This document shows, one piece after another, positions 34,914-42,743 of a stretch of 61,133 bases of DNA; position 1 is the stretch's first letter, and every line of letters starts with the position of its first letter. Made by a program: the position numbers and the translations under genes. This DNA comes from CAIVPM01 sp964477265 (GTDB taxonomy: Bacteria; Bacteroidota; Bacteroidia; Chitinophagales; Chitinophagaceae), in assembly GCA_964477265.1 (NCBI GenBank), contig CAYZDJ010000017.1, positions 1-61,133 of the forward strand, read 5' to 3'. The notes under the pieces were generated by a model, which worked only from the letters and a program-made list of their open reading frames with translations, ran no database searches and was not told the DNA's origin.

Positions 34914-36170
34914 ATGTTTAAGCTATTTAGAATTTTATGGAACAGCTTTAAAATGGCTCTTCAGGAACTGAAGTCTAACAAGCTAAGAAGTGCATTGTCA
35001 TTGCTTGGAATTACCATTGGCATTGTTTGTATCATCAGTGTATTATCGTTAGTAAACAGCCTTGAAAGTAAAATTCAAACCGATTTAAAATCATTTGGCA
35101 GTAATACAATTTATATAGATAAATGGAATTATGGTGGTGATGGAAATGGTCAGGCATACCCATGGTGGAAATATATTAAACGTCCAGAACCTAAGTATGA
35201 CGAAATGAAATTCATTAAACAAAAAAGTAGTTTGGCTAAAAACGTTTGCTACTTTGCCGAAACTAATTCTGCAGTATCGTATAAAGATAATGAATTGAGT
35301 AGTGCAAATGTTTACTGCACTACAGAAGATTTAAATAAAATTCAAACCATTGAAGTAGGTTATGGAAGGTATTTTAGTGAACTTGACTTTGAGCGTGGTA
35401 TTCCAGTAGCTATAATTGGTAATGAGTATGCAACACAACTTATAGGTAATGCAGAAAAATTAGTAGGTAAGCAAATTGATGTTAATGGTAAAAAGGTTTA
35501 TGTTGTAGGTGTTGTAAAAAAACAAGGTAAAGCACTTATTCCTGGATTTGATTTTGATAATTGTTTGTTGTTGAACTATAGATATTTTGCCTCTGTATAT
35601 AATTTAAAATGGTGCGAACCTAAAATTATGGTACAAGGTAAAGATGGGGTGCAATCAAAAATTTTGGCAGATGAGTTAAAGGGTGTAATGCGACAAATAC
35701 ATAAACTTAGTCCTAAGCAAGAAGATGATTTTTCGGCAAACGATATTAGCCAGTTTTCTGAAGAAGTGACAAAGGTTTTTGGAGGTGTAAATGCTGGTGG
35801 CTGGTTTATAGCAAGTTTAAGTTTATTGGTTGGTGGCTTTGGTGTTGCCAACATTATGTTTGTAACAGTAAGGGAGCGTACAAGCCAGATTGGTTTAAAG
35901 AAAGCTTTAGGTGCCAAGCGAGGTACAATACTTTTAGAATTTTTATTGGAAAGTGCATTTTTATGTATCATAGGTGGTGCTATAGGGTTGTTAATTGTTT
36001 ACTTAATTACTTTAGCTGCATCTGCTGCATTGCCTTTTCCATTAATTATTGCACCAAAAATTTTATTGATTGCAGTTACAATTTGTATTACAATAGGTTT
36101 ATTGGCTGGTATTATTCCTGCATCTATTGCTGCAAAACTTGATCCTGTGGTAGCTATAAGAAGTAAGTAA
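34914..36170 (+). CDS. MacB/FtsX-type ABC transporter permease
   Basis: The protein is 418 residues from the ATG at 34914; an earlier TTG at 34890 adds eight residues and is less likely. One N-terminal membrane helix (LSLLGITIGIVCIISVLSLV, ~29-48) is followed by a ~220-residue periplasmic MacB_PCD domain, then three C-terminal helices with the FtsX signature VRERTSQIGLKKALGAKR between the first two. This matches the macrolide/lipoprotein exporter permease type, which works with a separate MacB-like ATPase. No ATPase gene adjoins it, so it uses a partner encoded elsewhere or acts alone. Substrate unknown. Confidence 0.85.
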   Translation: MFKLFRILWNSFKMALQELKSNKLRSALSLLGITIGIVCIISVLSLVNSLESKIQTDLKSFGSNTIYIDKWNYGGDGNGQAYPWWKYIKRPEPKYDEMKFIKQKSSLAKNVCYFAETNSAVSYKDNELSSANVYCTTEDLNKIQTIEVGYGRYFSELDFERGIPVAIIGNEYATQLIGNAEKLVGKQIDVNGKKVYVVGVVKKQGKALIPGFDFDNCLLLNYRYFASVYNLKWCEPKIMVQGKDGVQSKILADELKGVMRQIHKLSPKQEDDFSANDISQFSEEVTKVFGGVNAGGWFIASLSLLVGGFGVANIMFVTVRERTSQIGLKKALGAKRGTILLEFLLESAFLCIIGGAIGLLIVYLITLAASAALPFPLIIAPKILLIAVTICITIGLLAGIIPASIAAKLDPVVAIRSK

Positions 36171-36198
36171 TTACCATTTATTATTTTAAAAAAGTATT

Positions 36199-37038
36199 AT
36201 GGAAGATATAAGTTGTTGTGTTGTTGCTTGTGAGCAACCTTTAGATAAAACGTATTGGAACAATCAGTATGTATCAAACACTATTGGTTGGGATTTAGGC
36301 GAAGTTTCTCCGCCATTGAAAGAATATTTTGATACGATTGAAGATACATCAATATGTATTTTAATACCAGGCTGTGGCAATGCCTATGAAGCAGAATACT
36401 TGCTGCAAAAGGGTTTTATCAACATTACTGTAATTGATATTGCACCAGCTGCTGTTAAAAATTTGCAGGAAAAATTTACCAATAATCCAAACATAACAAT
36501 TATACAAGGCGATTTTTTTGAGCACCAAGGTAGTTATGATATAATAGTTGAGCAAACATTTTTTTGTGCTTTGCAGCCCATACTTCGACAAGAATATGTT
36601 TATAAAATGCACCAGCTTTTAAAGCCAAATGGCAAATTAATTGGCTTGCTTTTTAACAGAGATTTTGAAACTAGTCCTCCATTTGGAGGAAGTATTGCAG
36701 AATATGAAAAATTGTTTAGTAATGCTTTTTATTTATCACTTTTGGCAACTTGCACAAATTCTGTTAAGCCACGTGCCAATACTGAAGTGTTTATAGAATT
36801 TACAAAAAGCAGTGATGTAGTTGTTTCTCTATATCGCTTTAAAGGCATTACCTGCAATGGTTGCATGAATACTGTTACACAAAAATTTGCAAGTTTGTCA
36901 AATGTGCTTAACGTTAGTACGAGCAATAATTATGCAACTGTTTTAATAGTTAGCAGTAGTGAAGTTGATATAAAAGAGTTGCAAAATGCAATTGCTTATG
37001 ATGCAAAATATAGTGTAGAAAAAGTGCTAATTCAGTAA
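36199..37038 (+). CDS. Thiopurine S-methyltransferase-like enzyme fused to a heavy-metal-associated (HMA) domain
   Basis: The protein is 279 residues. Residues ~15-205 form a class I SAM methyltransferase of the TPMT family: YWNNQYVSNTIGWDLGEVSPPL at the N-terminus, SAM motif ILIPGCGNAYEAEYL (~54-68) and VEQTFFCAL near 116-124. Family members methylate thiols or metalloids such as tellurium and selenium, and relatives act on small thiols. Residues ~212-279 are an HMA domain: FKGITCNGCMNTV carries the metal-binding pair in TCNGC (CxxC), followed by a ferredoxin-like beta-alpha pattern. The fusion suggests metal-linked activity or metal sensing, which is inference. It is convergent with the PabA gene, the last 12 bases overlapping. 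Confidence 0.8.
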   Translation: MEDISCCVVACEQPLDKTYWNNQYVSNTIGWDLGEVSPPLKEYFDTIEDTSICILIPGCGNAYEAEYLLQKGFINITVIDIAPAAVKNLQEKFTNNPNITIIQGDFFEHQGSYDIIVEQTFFCALQPILRQEYVYKMHQLLKPNGKLIGLLFNRDFETSPPFGGSIAEYEKLFSNAFYLSLLATCTNSVKPRANTEVFIEFTKSSDVVVSLYRFKGITCNGCMNTVTQKFASLSNVLNVSTSNNYATVLIVSSSEVDIKELQNAIAYDAKYSVEKVLIQ

Positions 37039-37611
37039 CCAATTTCTCATTAAAAACTCACCTTGTGGTGTCATTATACTTTCAGGATGAAATTGCACAC
37101 CTTGCACATCAAATGTTTTATGGCGGGCAGCCATGATATTTCCATCATCATCAGTTGCAGTTATAATTAATCTGTCTGAAATACTTTCTTTATCAATTAC
37201 CCAGCTATGATAGCGACCAACTTTTATAGTGGTATTTGATATTTTTTTAAAGATGGATTTTGCAAAAAAATATTCTCCTTTATTAATGTAAATATTGGTC
37301 TCTATACCATGAAAAACCATATCTAAATTTTTGAGTTTAGCATTAAATGCTATGCCAATAGCCTGCAAGCCCAAACACACGCCCAATATGCTTTTGGTTG
37401 ATTTATATTCCTTAATTACTTCAATAGTTTTGCCAGCATTTTGTGGCAAGCCAGGCCCTGGCGAAAGAATGATTTTGTCAAACGATTGTAGTTGCTCAAT
37501 TTCAAATTCATCATTTAAAAATACAGTGACTTTATCTTGTATAATTTTTTCTACAAGATGCACAAGGTTGTATGTAAACGAATCGTAATTATCTATTATA
37601 GCAACTTTCAT
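37027..37611 (-). CDS. pabA: Anthranilate/aminodeoxychorismate synthase glutamine amidotransferase (TrpG/PabA)
   Basis: This 194-residue class I glutamine amidotransferase supplies ammonia to chorismate-using synthases. The nucleophile C79 lies in GVCLGLQAIG. The oxyanion-strand motif SPGPGLP lies at ~50-56, and the His-Glu pair is in VQFHPESI near 167-174. NYDSFTYNLVH near the N-terminus is the standard opening. Sequence alone does not separate TrpG from PabA. No trp genes are nearby, which favours a PabA or shared amphibolic role. It has no operon partner and diverges from the ABC transporter gene at 37709. Confidence 0.82.
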   Translation of the reverse strand: MKVAIIDNYDSFTYNLVHLVEKIIQDKVTVFLNDEFEIEQLQSFDKIILSPGPGLPQNAGKTIEVIKEYKSTKSILGVCLGLQAIGIAFNAKLKNLDMVFHGIETNIYINKGEYFFAKSIFKKISNTTIKVGRYHSWVIDKESISDRLIITATDDDGNIMAARHKTFDVQGVQFHPESIMTPQGEFLMRNWLLN

Positions 37612-37708
37612 ATTTGCTTAAAAAACTGTTAGGTGTAAAGCATACAAAGTTTATAGTAATTATTCTTTTAATTAACATTTCTTTGCATTGCAATAAAGAA
37701 TTGCACGT

Positions 37709-38632
37709 ATGCAACAAATCATTAAGGTAGAAAATCTCAATAAGCATTTTGGCAAATTACAAGCTGTAAATAATTTATCTTTTACTGTAAACAAAGGCGA
37801 TGTGTATGGATTTCTTGGGCAAAATGGTGCAGGGAAAAGTACTACAATACGAATGTTGCTAACTTTAATTACACCCACTTCTGGCTCAATTGAATTGTTT
37901 GGAAAATCATTAACAAATAATAGAAAGGAAATATTGCAACAAACTGGTGCAATGATTGAAAGACCAGACTTATATAAATATTTAAGTGCTTACGATAATT
38001 TAAAAATATTTGCCAAACTTAGTGGTATCAAGCCTTCTAACGACTTGCTAATGAAACAGCTTGACATTGTTGGCTTAGCAAACAGGGCAAAAGATAAAGT
38101 AAAAGGTTTTTCTCAAGGCATGAAACAAAGGCTTGGAATTGCAATTGCTTTAGTGCATAATCCACAGCTTGTAATACTTGACGAACCAACTAATGGACTT
38201 GACCCACAAGGCATTGCTGACATAAGAAATTTAATTAAAAGTTTAAGTGTTGAACATAATAAAACAGTTGTAGTTTCTTCTCATTTGTTAAACGAAATTG
38301 AACAGGTTGCTACACGAATTTTGATTGTAGATAAAGGCAAAAAAATTATTGAAGGCACAACACAGGAATTGCTTGACCCCAAGCAAACAGTTGTAGAAAT
38401 TGAAACAAATGATAATAAATTTACCTATGATGTTTTAGCAAACTCAGGCTTTAGTAAAACGCTGCAACCTTTGTCAGCAAACATTTCCCTTACATTGCAT
38501 AAAAATGAAATACCAGAGTTGAATAAGTTTTTGGTAGAAAAAAATGTGGCTGTGTATTCGCTACAACAAAGGCATAGTTTGGAAGATTATTTTTTAAGAA
38601 TTACAAAAGGAAATTATGTACACACTGTTTAG
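37709..38632 (+). CDS. ABC transporter ATP-binding protein (ABC-2 export type)
   Basis: This 307-residue cytosolic ATPase has Walker A GQNGAGKST near residues 35-43, the signature FSQGMKQRLGIA near 130-141 and Walker B LVILDEPTNGLDP near 152-164. The ~70-residue C-terminal extension is typical of BcrA/NatA/CcmA-type export subunits. Its 3' end overlaps the start of the permease gene by 17 bp, so the two form one exporter. The substrate is not evident; such pairs export peptides, antibiotics or ions. Confidence 0.9.
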   Translation: MQQIIKVENLNKHFGKLQAVNNLSFTVNKGDVYGFLGQNGAGKSTTIRMLLTLITPTSGSIELFGKSLTNNRKEILQQTGAMIERPDLYKYLSAYDNLKIFAKLSGIKPSNDLLMKQLDIVGLANRAKDKVKGFSQGMKQRLGIAIALVHNPQLVILDEPTNGLDPQGIADIRNLIKSLSVEHNKTVVVSSHLLNEIEQVATRILIVDKGKKIIEGTTQELLDPKQTVVEIETNDNKFTYDVLANSGFSKTLQPLSANISLTLHKNEIPELNKFLVEKNVAVYSLQQRHSLEDYFLRITKGNYVHTV

Positions 38633-39491
38633 AGTAGAGCTTTATAAAATATTTAAACGTCCCAGAACATACATTGCATTTGGTGCTATTACTGCCTTAA
38701 TTGTAATTATACAAATTGGTTTAAAGGTTGACGGAAAGGAATATATTGATTTTGTTTTAGGCGATTTGTCAAGCACACTACAAATTGATGGAAAGTTGTG
38801 CAATGGCTACTTTGTGTGCTATTGCATTTTGCAATTATTACTAATACATGTGCCAATGTTAATTGCATTAATTGCTGCTGATATGATAAGTGGAGAAGCC
38901 AATATGGGAACTTTAAGACTACTAATGACTAAGCCTATTTCTCGTTCTCAATTTATATTGGCAAAATTTATGGCAGCTACTGTTTACACTTTAATGCTTT
39001 TAATTTGGATTGCTTTTTTGGCATTGTTTGTAAGTATGATAATATTTGGAACCGATGATATTTTTTTAGTAAAAAATAGTTATGCTGTGCAAATTTCTGC
39101 TAATGATATTATGTGGAGATATGTGGGTGCATTTTTCTTTGCAGCATTGGCAATGGTTACTGTTGCAGCAGTTGCATTTTTCTTGTCTCAATTTGCCGAA
39201 AACTCAATAGGGCCAATAGTTGCAACAATAAGCATCATTATAGTATTTACCATATTCAGCACTATGAGTATTCCTTTGTTTAATAAAATAAAGCCTTTTA
39301 TGTTTACTACACACATGGTTGCCTGGAAAGAGTTTTTTGATGTGAAAGTAAATGCAGATAATGAAAGCATAAAAGGCTCAATACAGTATCCTCATAAAAT
39401 AATTAACAGTGCTATTATATTGATAGCTCATATTGTTGGATTAGTGGGTTTATCAATTTATAGTTTAAGGAAAAAAGATATTCTTAGTTAA
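38616..39491 (+). CDS. ABC-2 type transporter permease
   Basis: The protein is 291 residues with about six membrane helices. The first lies near 20-37 (YIAFGAITALIVIIQIGL), others lie near 65-90, 112-142, 170-195, 200-225 and 262-285. GEANMGTLRLLMTKPISRSQ near 90-109 is the cytoplasmic coupling loop typical of ABC-2 permeases (compare GTLR.LLtkPisR). The start overlaps the ATPase gene, showing translational coupling. It forms the membrane part of the same exporter. Confidence 0.88.
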   Translation: MYTLFRVELYKIFKRPRTYIAFGAITALIVIIQIGLKVDGKEYIDFVLGDLSSTLQIDGKLCNGYFVCYCILQLLLIHVPMLIALIAADMISGEANMGTLRLLMTKPISRSQFILAKFMAATVYTLMLLIWIAFLALFVSMIIFGTDDIFLVKNSYAVQISANDIMWRYVGAFFFAALAMVTVAAVAFFLSQFAENSIGPIVATISIIIVFTIFSTMSIPLFNKIKPFMFTTHMVAWKEFFDVKVNADNESIKGSIQYPHKIINSAIILIAHIVGLVGLSIYSLRKKDILS

Positions 39492-39565
39492 TGTATAGTT
39501 AAAAGTTAATAGTTGACAGTTCATAGTTATGGTTTGTACTAAAGACTAAAACCTAAAGACAAAAA
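39492..39565. repeat. Word-like AT-rich spacer sequence
   Basis: The spacer between the permease and the LolA-like gene is filled with AGTTAAAAGTTAATAGTTG and ACTAAAACCTAAAG words. Related text (ACTATTAACTATAAAC) fills 672-705 before another start codon. No stable terminator is evident. Confidence 0.4.
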
Positions 39566-40267
39566 ATGAAAATGAAGAAAATAATTGCAGCTTGCCTGTT
39601 GTTTGTAATCTCTTTAAATGTAATGGCAGCAGATACGCCAGAAGCTTTGATACAAAAAGTAAAAGCAAAATTGGAACAAGTAAATGATTATGTTGCTGAA
39701 GGAAAAATGAAAACTGATGTAGCTTTTATTAAAGCACCATTGGGCAAAATAAAACTGTATTTTAAAAAGCCAAACAAGTTTAAATTAATTAAGGAAAAAG
39801 GTATTTCTATTTTGCCAAAAGGTGGAGTAAGCATTAATGCTTCAACCATTTTATCTATGACAAATTTTACTGCAATTGATGCAGGGGAAGTTGTAGTTAG
39901 TGGCACTAAAACAAGAATGATTAAAGTGTTGCCACTTGATGAAAACAGCGATATCGTAATTACAACTTTATATATTGACGAAGCTAATTTACTGATTAAA
40001 AAATCTGCTACAACAACCAAAGAAAATGGAAGCTTTGAAATGGAAATGTTTTATGGAACCTACACCAGCTATGGCTTGCCAGATAAAATGGTTTTTAGTT
40101 TTAATGTTAAGGATTATAAAATGCCTAAAGGTGTAACGCTTGATTTTGATGATGATTTAAAGCCAGCAGAAAAGGAAAAACTGAAAAAGAAAAAAGGCAA
40201 AGTGGAATTCACTTATTCAAAATATACTATCAATAAAGGTATTGATGATAGTATATTTAAAAACTAA
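39566..40267 (+). CDS. LolA-like outer-membrane lipoprotein carrier/sorting protein
   Basis: The protein is 233 residues. The signal peptide KIIAACLLFVISLNVMA ends before ADTPE. The mature part opens with EALIQKVKAKLEQVNDY and continues as the open beta-barrel pattern of LolA/COG2834: GKIKLYFKKPNKFKL, IKVLPLDENSDIVITTLYID and GSFEMEMFYGTY. It is periplasmic. LolA moves lipoproteins to the outer membrane, but many Bacteroidota carry several LolA-like paralogues of unknown cargo, so a housekeeping role is not certain. The C-terminal KEKLKKKKGK stretch is highly basic. The M2 peptidase starts 28 bp downstream. Confidence 0.72.
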   Translation: MKMKKIIAACLLFVISLNVMAADTPEALIQKVKAKLEQVNDYVAEGKMKTDVAFIKAPLGKIKLYFKKPNKFKLIKEKGISILPKGGVSINASTILSMTNFTAIDAGEVVVSGTKTRMIKVLPLDENSDIVITTLYIDEANLLIKKSATTTKENGSFEMEMFYGTYTSYGLPDKMVFSFNVKDYKMPKGVTLDFDDDLKPAEKEKLKKKKGKVEFTYSKYTINKGIDDSIFKN

Positions 40268-40295
40268 TCTCAACACTATTTTAATTATTTGCTTT

Positions 40296-42101
40296 ATGAA
40301 AAAATTACTTCTTTCAGTATTGTTGTTTACCTCAACATTATTATTTGCACAACAAAATAAAACACTGCAAACCCAGGCACAGCAATACTTAGATGCTTAT
40401 AACAAGCAATATCAAAAGCTATATACTGCAAGCAGCATTGCACAATGGAACATGCTTACACATATTGTTGAAGGAGATACAATGCAGCAATACATAGCAG
40501 ATGAAGCAGGCAAAGCTTCAGCAAAATTTACTGGAAGTATTGCCAATATTGACAGTGCAAAAAAATATTTGAAACTAAAAAGTAAACTTACCAAACTACA
40601 GGTAACACAGTTTAATGCTATACTTTTTAATGCAGGGAATAATCCTGAAAGTGCAGCAGATATTGTTGCAAAAAGAATTTCTACAGAGAATGCAACTACA
40701 TCAAAATTGTATAGCTATAAATTTAATATTAATGGCAAGCCTATTAATACTGGCTATGTTGATAGCATACTTGTTAATAGTAATAATTTAACTGATAGAT
40801 TGGCTGCATGGCAAGCCAGTAAAGAAGTTGGAAAGAATTTAAAAAATGGATTGGACAGTTTGCGACTGTTAAGAAATGCAAGTGTAACGCCACTTGGCTA
40901 TAAAGATTTTTTTGACTATCAGGCTAAAGAATATGGATTGAGTGCAGATGAAATTGTAAAGATTACTCGCCAGTTTGTTGCAGAAAGCTGGGCATTATAC
41001 AGAGAGTTGCATACCTGGGCACGATATGAATTTGCAAAAAAATATAATGAGCAAGTGCCTGATTACATTCCTGCACATTGGTTGCCTAATAGATGGGGAC
41101 AAGATTGGAGCGAATTGGTAAATGTGCAAGCATTAAATATTGATAATGTTTTAAAGCAAAATGGTGCAGAGTGGATGGCAAGAAAAGGTGAGGATTTTTA
41201 TACATCACTTGGCTTTAAACCTTTGCCACAAACGTTTTGGAGCAAGAGCAGCTTGTTTCCTGTTGCAGTAAATGCAGGTTATTCAAAAAATAATCATGCC
41301 AGTGCGTGGCATATTGATTTGGAAAATGATTTGCGTAGCCTGCAAAGCATAACGCCAACTACTGATTACTGGAGTACTGTTTTGCACGAGTATGGGCACA
41401 TTTATTATTACCAATGTTACAGCAATAAAAATATTCCAATGGTTTTACGTGGTGGTGCAAACAGGGCTTACCACGAAGCTTTTGGAACAATGATTGGATT
41501 GGCTTCTTTGCAAAAACCTTTTCTTGAAAACCTTAATTTAATTGAAAAGAATAAAGCAACAAATGACACATTGAAATTGTTAAAGGATGCTTTGGATTAT
41601 ATAATCAGAATTCCTTGGGGAAGTGGTGTTATGACTGAATTTGAGCATAATTTATATTCTAAAAATTTGTCAGTAAATGATTACAATAAAGAGTGGTGGA
41701 GACTTGTAAAAAAGTTTCAGGGAATTGTGCCACCAACAAACAGGGGAGAAGAATATTGTGATGCTGCTACCAAAACACATATTATAGATGATGCAGCACA
41801 GTATTATGATTACTCATTTGCTAATGCTTTGGTATTTCAATTTCATAATTATATAGCAAAAAATATTTTGCATCAAGACCCACATGCAACTAATTACTGG
41901 GGCAATAAAAAAGTTGGCGACTTCTTAAAATCTGTGATGGGTAAAGGTGCAAGTGTTGATTGGAAATTGCTGCAACAGCAAAGCATTAACAGTACAATGA
42001 GTGCGAAGCCAATGGTAGATTACTTTTCGCCAGTTATGATTTATTTAAAAAGAATTAATGCAGGAAGAAAATATACTTTGCCTGTGAAATTAGAATTTTA
42101 A
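40296..42101 (+). CDS. Secreted M2-family (ACE-like) zinc dipeptidyl carboxypeptidase
   Basis: The protein is 601 residues from the ATG at 40296, which gives the signal peptide KKLLLSVLLFTSTLLFAQ. The longer reading would overlap the preceding gene. The gluzincin motif HEYGH (H364, E365, H368) is followed ~24 residues later by YHEAFG with the third zinc ligand. AWNMLTH near 45 and the C-terminal YDYSFANALVFQFH match family M2, relatives of angiotensin-converting enzyme. It releases C-terminal dipeptides in the periplasm or outside the cell. Length is typical. Peptide targets are unknown. Confidence 0.85.
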   Translation: MKKLLLSVLLFTSTLLFAQQNKTLQTQAQQYLDAYNKQYQKLYTASSIAQWNMLTHIVEGDTMQQYIADEAGKASAKFTGSIANIDSAKKYLKLKSKLTKLQVTQFNAILFNAGNNPESAADIVAKRISTENATTSKLYSYKFNINGKPINTGYVDSILVNSNNLTDRLAAWQASKEVGKNLKNGLDSLRLLRNASVTPLGYKDFFDYQAKEYGLSADEIVKITRQFVAESWALYRELHTWARYEFAKKYNEQVPDYIPAHWLPNRWGQDWSELVNVQALNIDNVLKQNGAEWMARKGEDFYTSLGFKPLPQTFWSKSSLFPVAVNAGYSKNNHASAWHIDLENDLRSLQSITPTTDYWSTVLHEYGHIYYYQCYSNKNIPMVLRGGANRAYHEAFGTMIGLASLQKPFLENLNLIEKNKATNDTLKLLKDALDYIIRIPWGSGVMTEFEHNLYSKNLSVNDYNKEWWRLVKKFQGIVPPTNRGEEYCDAATKTHIIDDAAQYYDYSFANALVFQFHNYIAKNILHQDPHATNYWGNKKVGDFLKSVMGKGASVDWKLLQQQSINSTMSAKPMVDYFSPVMIYLKRINAGRKYTLPVKLEF

Positions 42102-42130
42102 TTGGATTGATATTATAGCTTTTATATTTG
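42102..42130 (+). promoter_or_regulatory. Promoter of the 3-hydroxyanthranilate dioxygenase gene
   Basis: TTG at 42102-42104 and TATATTTG at 42123-42130 are 18 bp apart, close to the Bacteroidota -33/-7 pattern (TTG, 17-23 bp, TAnnTTTG). The ATG follows 19 bp later. Confidence 0.55.
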
Positions 42131-42149
42131 TTTTACAAAAACGATTTTT

Positions 42150-42671
42150 ATGCCAGTTACTGCACCTTTTAATTTACAAAAATGGATTAATGAAAACAGG
42201 GATTTATTGAAGCCACCTGTTGGAAACGCTTGTCTTTACAAGCATGCAGAGGATTTTATTGTAATGATTGTTGGTGGACCAAACAGTAGGAAAGATTATC
42301 ATTTTAACGAAACAGAAGAGTTGTTTTATCAGTTACAAGGCAATATTGTTGTTAAAATAATTGATGATGGTGAGCCAAAAGATATTCATATAAATGAAGG
42401 CGATATGTTTTTGTTGCCTGCACGTACACCACATAGTCCTCAACGTGGAGAAAATACTGTAGGTTTAGTAATTGAAAAAGTTCGTAAAAATGAAGAAGAT
42501 GGCTTTATGTGGTTTTGCGAAAGTTGTGGCAATATGTTATATGAAGAAAAACTTGTAGTTACAGATATTGTAAGTCAATTACCACCAGTAATGAATGGCT
42601 TTTATAGCAATGAAGAAAGAAGAACTTGCGATAAATGTGGCAATGTAATGACACCTCCAGTTAAACGTTAA
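42150..42671 (+). CDS. nbaC: 3-hydroxyanthranilate 3,4-dioxygenase
   Basis: This 173-residue cupin Fe(II) dioxygenase opens the ring of 3-hydroxyanthranilate on the kynurenine route to quinolinate/NAD or to 2-nitrobenzoate-type degradation. YHFNETEELFYQLQG carries the iron His and Glu, and DMFLLPARTPHSPQR the third ligand. The C-terminal rubredoxin-like iron site has CESCGN and CDKCGN (two CxxC pairs), as in bacterial enzymes. Length is normal. No kynurenine-pathway partner gene lies nearby. The gene has its own promoter and terminator, so it is a single-gene unit. Confidence 0.92.
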   Translation: MPVTAPFNLQKWINENRDLLKPPVGNACLYKHAEDFIVMIVGGPNSRKDYHFNETEELFYQLQGNIVVKIIDDGEPKDIHINEGDMFLLPARTPHSPQRGENTVGLVIEKVRKNEEDGFMWFCESCGNMLYEEKLVVTDIVSQLPPVMNGFYSNEERRTCDKCGNVMTPPVKR

Positions 42672-42690
42672 CTTATACTTTTATTATATA

Positions 42691-42728
42691 AAAAGAGGAT
42701 ATTGAATCATTTCAATATCCTCTTTTTT
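42691..42728. terminator. Strong bidirectional terminator between nbaC and glnN
   Basis: A perfect 16-bp stem (AAAAGAGGATATTGAA / TTCAATATCCTCTTTT) with a TCAT loop, flanked by A and T runs. It serves nbaC from the left and the convergent glnN from the right. Confidence 0.9.
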
Positions 42729-42743
42729 TGCTTAAAATGTTGC

